Shown piece by piece: positions 9,751 to 17,343 of a stretch of DNA of 64,000 nucleotides (the stretch's first letter is position 1; the number at the start of each line of letters is the position of its first letter). Below the pieces are notes generated by a model, which saw only the letters and a program-made list of their open reading frames with translations, was not told where the DNA came from and did not search any database. The translations under genes were made by a program, and so were the position numbers. Source of the stretch: Caballeronia sp. dw_19 (GTDB lineage Bacteria > Pseudomonadota > Gammaproteobacteria > Burkholderiales > Burkholderiaceae); NCBI RefSeq assembly GCF_018449515.1, contig NZ_JAAVUQ010000027.1, forward strand, positions 1 through 64,000. Reading direction: 5' to 3'.

Positions 9751-10014
9751 ATGCGTACCGTATTCATTTTCAAGGACGAGGCAAGCCAGGCCGTCGAGAT
9801 TCCTAAGGACATGCAGTTCGAGGGAGTGGCTGAGTTAGAGATTCAGCGCGAAGGGGACACCATCCTGCTGCGCCCGGTGCGGCCAAACTGGATTTCGTTC
9901 GGGCACGAGCCGGCCGCCGGTGCAGATTTTCTCGCGGAGCGTCCTGGCGTTGTCCAGACGGGCTGCTTCGATCTTTCCGGCACCGACGAAAGCTCGGGAA
10001 AGCCAGGCCAATGA
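9751..10014 (+). CDS. vapB: VapB-type antitoxin (AbrB/SpoVT fold)
   Basis: Antitoxin of 87 aa. The N-terminal half (MRTVFIFKDEASQAVEIPKD) is the short swapped-hairpin AbrB/VapB DNA-binding fold. ELEIQREGDTILLRPVRPNW completes it. The C-terminal part contains the toxin-wrapping region (GADFLAERP). CCGGAGGC lies 7 nt before the ATG at 9751 and decides the start; an earlier in-frame start at 9679 has none. The stop overlaps the toxin start (ATGA at 10011-10014), so the two are translationally coupled. VapB-VapC complexes normally repress their own promoter. Confidence 0.87.
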   Translation: MRTVFIFKDEASQAVEIPKDMQFEGVAELEIQREGDTILLRPVRPNWISFGHEPAAGADFLAERPGVVQTGCFDLSGTDESSGKPGQ

Positions 10015-10436
10015 CGCAACTCTATTTGCTCCACTCGAACATCTGCTCCTTCATCATGCGCGAGCGCCCAACTGAAGTCCTGGAGAAATTGCAGGCTTGC
10101 GTCGATGCCCAGCAGCGCATTGTCATTTCAGCCATCACCTACGCGGAAATGCGTTTCGGGTCGATCGACAAAAAGGCATCGCCCAAACATGCTGGACTTG
10201 TATCGACCTTTGTCGCGCGGCTGGACGGCATCCTGCCTTGGGACACTGCGGCCGTAGACGAGACGACACGCGTGCGAATCGCGCTGGCAAGCTATGGAAC
10301 GCCCATCGGCGATAACGATGCCGCTATCGCCGGCCACGCTCTGGCCGCCGGCACAGTGCTGGTGACGAACAACGTTCGCGAGTTCAAACGAGTGCCCGGC
10401 TTGCGCATCGAAGACTGGGCTACGCCCGCGACCTGA
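10011..10436 (+). CDS. vapC: VapC-type PIN toxin with altered active site
   Basis: PIN-domain ribonuclease toxin of 141 aa, full length for VapC. Later acidic-site motifs are present: ISAITYAEMRFG (Glu), YGTPIGDNDAAIAGHA (Asp pair) and VLVTNNVREF. The N-terminal motif, normally LLDTNIC, reads LLHSNIC: the first metal-binding Asp is His8 (codon CAC, 10032-10034; one base from GAC). This residue is required for Mg binding in characterised PIN RNases, so the toxin may be weak or dead while the antitoxin could still act. The gene is coupled to vapB by a 4-bp overlap. Confidence 0.87.
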   Translation: MTQLYLLHSNICSFIMRERPTEVLEKLQACVDAQQRIVISAITYAEMRFGSIDKKASPKHAGLVSTFVARLDGILPWDTAAVDETTRVRIALASYGTPIGDNDAAIAGHALAAGTVLVTNNVREFKRVPGLRIEDWATPAT

Positions 10437-10615
10437 CAAAGAATTTGCCATCCCTTGGCAACCGGTGACTACATAAGTCGTAAGCTATTGTTTCATTGAG
10501 CTTTTTTCCACTTAAAACCAATTTGCTCGACACGAACGAACGGAAGCTGGAGAGACCCAACCTCTCATTCAGATCTGCTTCGACATCTATTTCTCGTCCC
10601 TTGCCGATATCCCTT

Positions 10616-10646
10616 CTTGAAATTACCGATCGGTGTGCCATATACT
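10616..10646 (+). promoter_or_regulatory. groES-groEL promoter, heat-shock-like
   Basis: CTTGAAA (10616-10622), 13 nt, then TGCCATAT (10636-10643) resembles the sigma-32 consensus CTTGAAA-N11-16-CCCCATNT. The same bases also read as a sigma-70 pair TTGAAA-N18-TATACT. The CIRCE operator starts exactly at its 3' edge. The promoter is about 100 bp before groES. Confidence 0.6.
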
Positions 10647-10672
10647 TGGCACTCACTGCACGAGAGTGCTAA
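10646..10672 (+). promoter_or_regulatory. CIRCE operator (HrcA site)
   Basis: TTGGCACTC-N9-GAGTGCTAA matches the consensus TTAGCACTC-N9-GAGTGCTAA with a single mismatch and the exact 9-nt spacer. It lies between the promoter and groES. HrcA repressor binding here would repress the chaperonin operon until heat shock titrates GroEL. Confidence 0.93.
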
Positions 10673-10751
10673 CAGTTTTCCGCCCGGTGGCTTTGTAGGT
10701 CGTCGGACGGGTTTCCCGCGTTTTTATAGTCTCAGTTAGAGAGGAGTGTGT

Positions 10752-11042
10752 ATGAACCTTCGTCCTTTGCACGATCGCGTCATCGTCAAACGTCTGGATC
10801 AGGAAACCAAGACTGCCTCGGGCCTCATCATCCCCGACGCTGCAGCTGAAAAGCCGGATCAAGGCGAAATCCTGGCCGTCGGCCCGGGCAAGCGCGATGA
10901 CAAGGGTACGCAAAACGCCCTCGACGTCAAAGTGGGCGACCGCGTGCTGTTCGGTAAATACGCTGGTCAGACCGTCAAGGTCGACGGCAATGAACTGCTC
11001 GTGATGCGCGAAGAAGACATCATGGCCGTTCTGGTCAAGTAA
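10752..11042 (+). CDS. groES: co-chaperonin GroES
   Basis: 10-kDa co-chaperonin of 96 aa that caps the GroEL folding chamber. MNLRPLHDRVIVKRLDQETK at the N terminus is the family hallmark. The mobile loop (TASGLIIPDAAAEKPDQGE) and the C-terminal ELLVMREEDIMAVL are intact. GAGGAG at 10741-10746 lies 5 nt before the ATG at 10752, which selects this start. It is the first gene of the groESL operon, 109 bp before groEL, under CIRCE and a heat-shock-like promoter. Confidence 0.98.
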   Translation: MNLRPLHDRVIVKRLDQETKTASGLIIPDAAAEKPDQGEILAVGPGKRDDKGTQNALDVKVGDRVLFGKYAGQTVKVDGNELLVMREEDIMAVLVK

Positions 11043-11151
11043 TCACCTTCAAGCCCATTTGGCTTTCCGGCCGGACGATCGAACCGCTCAAGCGATTCTC
11101 GTCCGCCCTGATCGAAAGCCAGAAAACTGAAACGAATCAAGGAGTTTGAAT

Positions 11152-12792
11152 ATGGCAGCTAAAGAAGTCGTATTTGGCGATATCGCCCGTGCAAAGATGG
11201 TTGAAGGCGTGAACATCCTGGCCAACGCGGTCAAGGTCACGCTGGGCCCGAAGGGTCGTAACGTGGTTCTGGAACGCAGCTTCGGCGGCCCGACGGTCAC
11301 GAAAGACGGTGTTTCGGTCGCTAAAGAAATCGAACTGAAAGACCGCCTGCAGAACATGGGCGCGCAAATGGTGAAGGAAGTTGCTTCCCGCACCAGCGAC
11401 AACGCAGGCGACGGCACGACCACGGCTACGGTCCTGGCTCAGTCGATCGTTCGCGAAGGCATGAAGTACGTTGCATCGGGCATGAACCCGATGGACCTGA
11501 AGCGCGGTATCGACAAGGCAGTTTCGGCTGCTATCGAAGAACTGCGCAAGATCAGCAAGCCTTGCACGACGAACAAGGAAATCGCTCAGGTTGGCGCGAT
11601 TTCGGCTAACAGCGACACGTCGATTGGTGACCGTATTGCTGAAGCAATGGACAAGGTCGGCAAGGAAGGCGTGATCACGGTTGAAGACGGCAAGTCGCTG
11701 GAAGACGAGCTGGACGTGGTTGAAGGTATGCAATTCGACCGCGGTTACCTGTCGCCGTATTTCATCAACACGCCGGAAAAGCAAGTCGCGATCCTCGAAA
11801 ACCCGTTCGTGCTGCTGCACGACAAGAAGGTGTCGAACATTCGTGACCTGCTCCCGATCCTGGAACAAGTTGCGAAGGCTGGCCGTCCGCTGCTGATCAT
11901 CGCTGAAGATGTCGAAGGCGAAGCGCTGGCTACGCTGGTTGTGAACAACATCCGCGGCATCTTGAAGACCGTTGCTGTGAAGGCTCCGGGCTTTGGCGAT
12001 CGTCGTAAGGCCATGCTGGAAGACATCGCGATCCTGACCGGTGGTCAAGTGATTGCTGAAGAAACCGGCCTGACGCTGGAAAAGGCTACGCTGGCTGAGC
12101 TGGGTTCGGCAAAGCGCATCGAAGTGGCGAAGGAAAACACCACGATCATCGACGGCGCTGGCGAAGCTGCAAACATCGAAGCGCGCGTGAAGCAAGTTCG
12201 CACGCAAATCGAAGAAGCGACGTCGGACTACGACCGTGAAAAGCTGCAAGAACGTGTCGCCAAGCTGGCTGGCGGCGTTGCAGTGATCAAGGTTGGCGCT
12301 GCTACCGAAGTCGAAATGAAGGAAAAGAAGGCACGCGTTGAAGACGCACTGCACGCAACGCGCGCAGCTGTGGAAGAAGGCATCGTGGCTGGCGGCGGCG
12401 TTGCGCTGATCCGCGCTCGTCTGGCACTGAAGGACCTGAAGGGCGACAACGCTGATCAGGACGCCGGCATCAAGATCGTGCTGCGCGCGATGGAAGAGCC
12501 GCTTCGCCAGATCGTCACGAACGGTGGCGAAGAAGCCAGCGTCGTGGTGGCAGCAGTTGCAGCCGGTACGGGCAACTTCGGCTACAACGCGCAAACGGGC
12601 GAGTACGTCGACCTGGTGGAAGCCGGTGTTGTGGACCCGACCAAGGTGACGCGTACGGCATTGCAAAACGCGGCATCGGTGGCAGGTCTGCTGCTGACGA
12701 CCGACTGCGCTGTGTCGGAACTGCCGAAGGAAGATGCTCCGATGGGCGGCGGTATGCCCGGCGGTATGGGCGGTATGGGCATGGACATGTAA
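11152..12792 (+). CDS. groEL: chaperonin GroEL
   Basis: 60-kDa chaperonin of 546 aa, normal length, forming the double heptameric ring for ATP-driven folding in the cytoplasm. Start MAAKEVVFGDIARAKMVEGV; the nucleotide site TLGPKGRNVVLERSFGGPTV and DGTTTATVLAQ are intact, as is the family signature AAVEEGIVAGGGVALIRA. The C terminus is the flexible GGGMPGGMGGMGMDM repeat. AAGGAG lies 7 nt before ATG 11152. Codon use is strongly biased as in highly expressed genes. A Rho-independent terminator follows at 12861-12889. Burkholderiaceae often carry several groEL copies; the CIRCE-controlled one with groES upstream is usually the main copy. Confidence 0.98.
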   Translation: MAAKEVVFGDIARAKMVEGVNILANAVKVTLGPKGRNVVLERSFGGPTVTKDGVSVAKEIELKDRLQNMGAQMVKEVASRTSDNAGDGTTTATVLAQSIVREGMKYVASGMNPMDLKRGIDKAVSAAIEELRKISKPCTTNKEIAQVGAISANSDTSIGDRIAEAMDKVGKEGVITVEDGKSLEDELDVVEGMQFDRGYLSPYFINTPEKQVAILENPFVLLHDKKVSNIRDLLPILEQVAKAGRPLLIIAEDVEGEALATLVVNNIRGILKTVAVKAPGFGDRRKAMLEDIAILTGGQVIAEETGLTLEKATLAELGSAKRIEVAKENTTIIDGAGEAANIEARVKQVRTQIEEATSDYDREKLQERVAKLAGGVAVIKVGAATEVEMKEKKARVEDALHATRAAVEEGIVAGGGVALIRARLALKDLKGDNADQDAGIKIVLRAMEEPLRQIVTNGGEEASVVVAAVAAGTGNFGYNAQTGEYVDLVEAGVVDPTKVTRTALQNAASVAGLLLTTDCAVSELPKEDAPMGGGMPGGMGGMGMDM

Positions 12793-12860
12793 TTTCGGGC
12801 CTGGCCTGAATTACAGGGCAGCGCGGGTTTCTTCGGGAGCCCGGGTTGCCAAAGAAAAAA

Positions 12861-12889
12861 CCCGCATCGGCAACGATGCGGGTTTTTTT
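12861..12889 (+). terminator. Rho-independent terminator of groESL
   Basis: CCCGCATCG (12861-12869), loop GCAA, CGATGCGGG (12874-12882), then seven T. An A6 run precedes the stem, so it may also terminate leftward transcription weakly (bidirectional form). Confidence 0.92.
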
Positions 12890-12910
12890 ATCGGCTCAAG
12901 AAACTGCCGG

Positions 12911-13357
12911 CTACTTGTTGTTCTCTGCTCGCATCTGTTCGGCGGCCGCCTTGTAGTCGTAGGTCGGATAGAACTCGGTCCGGTAACCACCCCACGCGGT
13001 ATTTTCGATTGCGCGATTCACGTCACGCAATTTATCGGCGGGGACACGCAGCGTGACCACCTGACCGATGCCCATCATCACGTACCACGAAACCACCTGA
13101 ACGCCCGGCGGCGGAAACGCCTTGAAAAAGCCTTGCTCCTTCAATTGTTCGTTGATCTTCGGCAGCGTCTTCGACTCATCATGCTTCAGGAAAATGGTCA
13201 GCAGAAAGGTGCCATCGCCGACGGGCGTAGCGTTCGAATTCGTGTTTTCAGCAGGAGCCGGAGCCGGAGCCGTCTGCGCGAACGCCGCAGCGGAACTGAC
13301 GGCCACCAGCGCCCCGGCAATCACCCGTGCAACCAGCCATTTTCTGCACTCAAGCAT
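12911..13357 (-). CDS. exported protein of unknown function
   Basis: Protein of about 148 aa from Met at 13357 (MLECRKWLVARVIAGALV); a TTG seven codons upstream is an alternative. A signal peptide ends AAAFAQ, then comes a Pro/Ala/Asn linker (TAPAPAPAENTNSNATPVGD). The mature part resembles a small ferredoxin-like fold: GTFLLTIFLKHDESKTLPKI, VVSWYVMMGIGQVVTLRVPA, AWGGYRTEFYPTYDY. I recognise no named family; the fold hints at dimeric alpha-beta barrel or YCII-type proteins, without catalytic residues I can assign. It starts within the last bases of the DUF72 gene, so the two are probably one transcript. Confidence 0.72.
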   Translation of the reverse strand: MLECRKWLVARVIAGALVAVSSAAAFAQTAPAPAPAENTNSNATPVGDGTFLLTIFLKHDESKTLPKINEQLKEQGFFKAFPPPGVQVVSWYVMMGIGQVVTLRVPADKLRDVNRAIENTAWGGYRTEFYPTYDYKAAAEQMRAENNK

Positions 13358-14165
13358 CAGCTTTCTCCCTGACGGCAACCCGTTTCGGACGCGCGTTCAA
13401 TGCCTTGCGGCTTTTCACACGCAGCGCGTTGAACTGGGCGTGGCCGGCGGCGGTGTTGTCGAAGATGCACCAAACCTCGTGCGCTTTTTTCGCCCGATCA
13501 TGGAGCGTGAGCGCGAGGGAATCGAGGTAGGGATATTCGTACGATGACTGGTACATCTCCGGCGAGCCATGTAGCCGGAAATACACCAGCGACGTATCCG
13601 CCCGATGCGCGATGAAACAGTCATCGGGTTGTGGATCGGCATCGACGTAGGCAATCTGTTTCGACTTGAGCAACGTGGCCGCGTCTTTCGCGAACCAGCT
13701 CTCGTGCCGTGCTTCCAGCGCGATCGGAATGTCCGTGCGTTCACGCATCGATGTAAAAAACGACTTGGCCACGTCGGGGTCGAACGCGAGGCTGGGCGGT
13801 AGTTGCACAAGCCAGCAACCGAGCGTACTGCCCAGTTCAGTCGCGGCTTCGAGGAAGGTGTCGAGCAGCGTTTCGCAACTCACGAGACGCGCGTCGTGCG
13901 TAATGGCCTTCGGGATTTTCACGGAAAAGCGAAACGTACTGGGCACGCTATCGCGCCAGCGTGCATACGTTTCCGCCCGATGCGGCCGATAAAAGCTGGA
14001 GTTGATTTCAACGCAGGTCAGCACCTGCGAATAACGGGCGAGGTGAGTACCGTCGCCGGGGAAGTGTTCCGCGACTGCGTCCGTGATGCCCCAGCCAGCG
14101 CAGCCGACCCGCACGAGGCCGGGACTGTGCTTGAGTGGGTGGAGCGATGTTTTGCGCAGCGGCAT
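13350..14165 (-). CDS. DUF72 (YecE-like) protein
   Basis: Protein of 271 aa of the DUF72/YecE family, a TIM-barrel-like fold of unknown activity. Hallmarks: VGCAGWGI near the N terminus, YSQVLTCVEINSSFYRPHRA, FRFSVKIPKAITHDARL, CWLVQLPPSLAFD, IPIALEARHESWF and VYFRLHGSPEMYQSSYEY, WCIFDNTAAGHAQFNAL. All the conserved blocks are present, so the gene looks intact. It overlaps the start of the exported protein gene downstream and follows the ThiD-like gene on the same strand. Confidence 0.9.
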   Translation of the reverse strand: MPLRKTSLHPLKHSPGLVRVGCAGWGITDAVAEHFPGDGTHLARYSQVLTCVEINSSFYRPHRAETYARWRDSVPSTFRFSVKIPKAITHDARLVSCETLLDTFLEAATELGSTLGCWLVQLPPSLAFDPDVAKSFFTSMRERTDIPIALEARHESWFAKDAATLLKSKQIAYVDADPQPDDCFIAHRADTSLVYFRLHGSPEMYQSSYEYPYLDSLALTLHDRAKKAHEVWCIFDNTAAGHAQFNALRVKSRKALNARPKRVAVREKADA

Positions 14166-14190
14166 GTGTCAGTTTCGCTCCAGGAAAGTG

Positions 14191-15072
14191 TCAGTGGCGG
14201 GCTTCGCCCGGTGTAACGGGTGGTGCATCGGGTTGTGCATCTATAACCACGGGCGGTGTCTCGTCGTCATCGTTCGAACGCGCCCAGAAAAACCGGTCCG
14301 GCAAATAAGCGCCCATGCCGGGCCTGAACGCAGCGCGGGTCGCCTGGAACACATATTCCTGTGCTTCGCGCGCGGCTTCCGCGGGTTCCTGCCCGTTAGC
14401 GAGCAACGCGGCGATGGCAGACCCGAGCGTGTCGGTAATGCCCATCATGCGGTGCTCGGTACGGTCCCACGTGTCCTGCCTGATCTGGCCTTCCTCACTG
14501 TAAAGCGTGTTCACATGCCGATGCGTGCCCGTTTCCGTCGCCAGGATGTACTCGCAGCCCTGCGACAGCAAATGCGAGATCGCGGCGTCGAGCGTGGGCG
14601 CTTCGGCGTCGCCATCGGGCTGCGCGAGCTGCAGGAGCGTGGCGTGATCGGCCACGAGCATGGTGGTTTGCGGCACCAGCAAATCCGCTATCGATTCGCG
14701 CAATTCGTCCGCCGCCAGCACGTGTTCGTCGTCGAGCGTGAAGTCGGGTGCGAGGATCAGCGGCACGTCGTCGTAGTCGGCGACCACTTCTGCAATTGCG
14801 CTGACCACTTCCGCGCGCGTCGCCGCGCCGATCTTGAAGGCCGCCACAGGCATATCTTCCAGCAACATGCGGGCCTGAGTGCCGACGGTGTCGGGGTCGA
14901 GCCCGGTGACTTCGTCGCAGGTCGCCGAGTCGCGCACGGTGTAGCCGGTCAGGACAGTGAGTCCGTGACAGCCCATGCTGGCGAGTGTCAGCAGGTCTGC
15001 CTGCAGGCCGGAGCCGCCCGTGGGATCGGACAGGCCAAAGGTTAGAACAATAGGAGGGGTGTCGCTGGGCAT
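14191..15072 (-). CDS. thiD: ThiD-like hydroxymethylpyrimidine/phosphomethylpyrimidine kinase
   Basis: Ribokinase-fold kinase of 293 aa in the family that phosphorylates HMP and HMP-phosphate for thiamine synthesis. The N-terminal substrate motif is LTFGLSDPTGGSGLQADLLT (usual form AGSDPSGGAGIQADLKT). The anion-hole motif, normally GTGCTLSSAIAA, reads GITDTLGSAIAA at residues 211-222, so the conserved Cys is Asp214 (14431-14433). Other ribokinase-fold kinases use an Asp at this place, so the enzyme could still be active but with altered specificity. The C terminus has a 40-residue acidic/Pro-rich extension. It is divergent from a rubredoxin gene, an arrangement typical of Burkholderia relatives. 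Annotation as ThiD is the best family match rather than proof. Confidence 0.8.
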   Translation of the reverse strand: MPSDTPPIVLTFGLSDPTGGSGLQADLLTLASMGCHGLTVLTGYTVRDSATCDEVTGLDPDTVGTQARMLLEDMPVAAFKIGAATRAEVVSAIAEVVADYDDVPLILAPDFTLDDEHVLAADELRESIADLLVPQTTMLVADHATLLQLAQPDGDAEAPTLDAAISHLLSQGCEYILATETGTHRHVNTLYSEEGQIRQDTWDRTEHRMMGITDTLGSAIAALLANGQEPAEAAREAQEYVFQATRAAFRPGMGAYLPDRFFWARSNDDDETPPVVIDAQPDAPPVTPGEARH

Positions 15073-15439
15073 CGGATTATTCGTTTGTTCAAATCTATCG
15101 GCTATTCAAGCGGCCGGACAAGGAGCCGGCGCAAACGGCACGATTATGCGGCCTAAAGTCACGTGGACACATGAGATGGGCTTTTTTTCGTACCAAAGCC
15201 GGATGAATCATTGTGCGGGAACCGGTGCAACGAAGGACCGATACTTGCTGGAAGGGCGTCGCGCGCTGTGTAACGGCCGCGTGGCGGTGCCGGGAGGGAT
15301 TCAATGAAACCCCACAACGAAACCCGAAAGCCGTCCGAATCCCGGCCGATCGGCCAGCGCTGCCGCATTGCTAGGCATCGCGCCGCCAAACCGGTACCAT
15401 CATGCACTCATTTAACCGATTGCCCGACGCGACATAAGT
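15073..15439. other. 367-bp divergent intergenic region
   Basis: Lies between the ThiD-like gene (leftward) and rubredoxin (rightward) and must hold both promoters. No clear -35/-10 pair, TPP riboswitch core or other structured RNA could be recognised by eye. Confidence 0.4.
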
Positions 15440-15610
15440 ATGGAATACAGAAGCTGGATGTGCCTGATTTGTGGCTGGATTTATGACGAAGAAGCGGGAC
15501 TGCCCGAGGAAGGAATTGCGCCGGGTACTCGCTGGGAAGACGTTCCAATTAACTGGACGTGTCCCGAATGCGGCGCACGCAAGGAAGACTTCGAAATGGT
15601 CCAGATCTGA
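15440..15610 (+). CDS. rubredoxin
   Basis: Small iron protein of 56 aa, MEYRSWMCLICGWIYDEEAG at the N terminus. The four Fe ligands are visible as two CxxC knuckles: Cys8-Leu-Ile-Cys11-Gly and Cys41-Pro-Glu-Cys44-Gly. The glycine and aromatic positions of the fold (W13, Y15, W39) and the WEDVPINWTCPECGA block are standard. It carries single electrons in the cytoplasm, for example to alkane hydroxylases or oxygen-stress enzymes; no partner gene is adjacent. A hairpin terminator follows. It is too short for many gene finders. Confidence 0.95.
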   Translation: MEYRSWMCLICGWIYDEEAGLPEEGIAPGTRWEDVPINWTCPECGARKEDFEMVQI

Positions 15611-15640
15611 GCAAAGGCTCGGATGTCGCAAGGAAAAACC

Positions 15641-15680
15641 GCGCCGCATGGATGGGATGCCTTCATGCGGCGCGTCTTGT
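15641..15680 (+). terminator. rubredoxin terminator
   Basis: GCGCCGCATG (15641-15650) and CATGCGGCGC (15664-15673) form a perfect 10-bp stem with a 13-nt loop, followed by GTCTTGTTT. It begins 30 bp after the rubredoxin stop. Confidence 0.75.
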
Positions 15681-15937
15681 TTACGTGTGGGCAATAAGCG
15701 TGAGGTGCGCTTGGTGGTTCGGGGCCCGCATGATGGTCAGGTTAGACCACAGTTAGACCAGTGAGCAGGAACGCTCGGCCAGCGAGTTGGCTCGACCCGA
15801 CTCGACTCTTCCGGCGTGTGTCCGGGTTTTATCGCCAGAGGGGATGCGGCGGCATGCATCGGCGAAAATGCGCCCGGGTTCGATCAAGATCCATCCGATG
15901 CATGGCGTAGCGCCGTGCATCGGCTCGTGAGCGTTCC

Positions 15938-17296
15938 ATGACAACTCAATCCGGCTTGAGCAACACGTTCCAGGCATTGCCCAATCCGCGCGGGGGCGCC
16001 GTGCGGATTGCGGAGATGGCGCTGACTGACGCGCTGCACGCATTCGTGCGCGACGGCGACACGCTCGGCGTCCTGCGCCGCGGGATTGGCGCGTTGCACT
16101 CGGCGGGCTGGCTGCCGGCGCAACGGTTCGGCGAGACCTTGGTGATGGTGTCGCCGCTGGCCGGCCTGAGTGAAAAAAATCGCAACCAGTTCGCTGAAGC
16201 GTTGCGTGATTTCAGCGCGGCGGTGGAGCGCCGCAATCTGCGCGAGCTCGCCTGTTCCACGCTGCTGTTCGAGCATTATCGCGGGCTGCATGCGCTGATG
16301 GCCGCGCATACCCGCGCCGCGCCCGTTTCCTTCGATGACCTCGCGCTCGCCGGCCGTGCCATTGCGCCGGCCACGCTGCGCTCCATTTCCTCCGAACGCC
16401 TCGCTCGCGTGCGGGCGCACTATGAACGGGCGTTGCTGATGCTGCTGCGTTCGAAGGCCGGCGAGCTGAAGGGCGAGGCCGAAATTGTTTCTATCCTCGA
16501 CGCCTGTTTAGCCGATCTCGCCGGTCCGGATCCCTACGATTTCTGGCGTCTGGCGGGCGCGGTTATCGAAGCGTTGCGTTTGCAGCCCGATCCCGACACG
16601 GCCGCCGACGCGCGTCGCCTGTACGCTCGCTTCAACCTCGTTCTGGCCGATCAGGCGCACGGTTTGTCGCATGCGCCCAAGTCGCTGGTGCGCGCCGCGC
16701 TGGCGCTGTTGTGGCGCGATTACGCGTTATATGGCGCGTCGGCGGAGGATTCCGTCCAGGTCGATGTGTTGCGCGATTACGGCTTGACCGTGGACTGGCA
16801 CGTCGCGGCGTCGCAGGCGTCCGAGGACGCGTGGGAGCGCAATGCGGAGCAGGCGCGTGACGCGTCCACTCGCGATCTGGGCGTATTGCGCGTGAACGCC
16901 CTTGCGTACGAAGACTTTCTGACAAGTGCCGAGCCGGCGATCGGCGCGTTGATCGAGCACGGGATGTCGGCGCGGGAGGCTGGCCGCATCGCCGTACCGG
17001 CTGCGCTCAAGGCAGCCGACGCGGCGTATCGGCTGGGTGCGGCGGCGTGTGCGTTGGGGTTGGGTCATGTCGCGTTGCTTGCCGACACGCTCGGGCTCGC
17101 GTGGCGGCGGATTGCGTACGAGGCACAGACGACGCCGGAGGGCTCGCCGCTCGATGCCGCGATTCCCGAGCGCGCGGCCCAGGCGCTTGGCGCGATGTTG
17201 CATCAGGCTGCGGCGGGAATTGCACCGTCGGAGGGCGGCGCGTCTGTTGCAGCGCTGACCGCGATGATTGAACGGGGCATGGCCGTCACGCGATAG
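15938..17296 (+). CDS. conserved helical protein of unknown function
   Basis: Predicted cytoplasmic protein of 452 aa, start MTTQSGLSNTFQALPNPRGG. It is almost entirely alpha-helical and rich in Ala, Arg and Leu, with no signal peptide and no membrane segment. Repeated helix-pair units such as FAEALRDFSAAVERRNLREL and LRSKAGELKGEAEIVSILDA suggest a scaffold. The layout vaguely recalls the N-terminal scaffold part of large chemotaxis/pilus kinases (PilL/ChpA), but no Hpt phosphorylation motif is visible, so I give no function. It converges with phrB across a 47-bp gap. Base composition matches the neighbours, so it looks like a resident gene. Confidence 0.75.
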   Translation: MTTQSGLSNTFQALPNPRGGAVRIAEMALTDALHAFVRDGDTLGVLRRGIGALHSAGWLPAQRFGETLVMVSPLAGLSEKNRNQFAEALRDFSAAVERRNLRELACSTLLFEHYRGLHALMAAHTRAAPVSFDDLALAGRAIAPATLRSISSERLARVRAHYERALLMLLRSKAGELKGEAEIVSILDACLADLAGPDPYDFWRLAGAVIEALRLQPDPDTAADARRLYARFNLVLADQAHGLSHAPKSLVRAALALLWRDYALYGASAEDSVQVDVLRDYGLTVDWHVAASQASEDAWERNAEQARDASTRDLGVLRVNALAYEDFLTSAEPAIGALIEHGMSAREAGRIAVPAALKAADAAYRLGAAACALGLGHVALLADTLGLAWRRIAYEAQTTPEGSPLDAAIPERAAQALGAMLHQAAAGIAPSEGGASVAALTAMIERGMAVTR

Positions 17297-17343
17297 GGTT
17301 TGTTCAAGAGCGCCTTAGCCACAGAACCCATGCGTAAATTGCG

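Noticed and set aside
11137..12666. 509-codon frame opposite groEL
   Set aside because: Caused by strongly biased codon use in groEL; no ribosome site or domain.
15073..15439. Possible TPP riboswitch upstream of the thiD-like gene
   Set aside because: The conserved CUGAGA and related thi-box sequences were not found.
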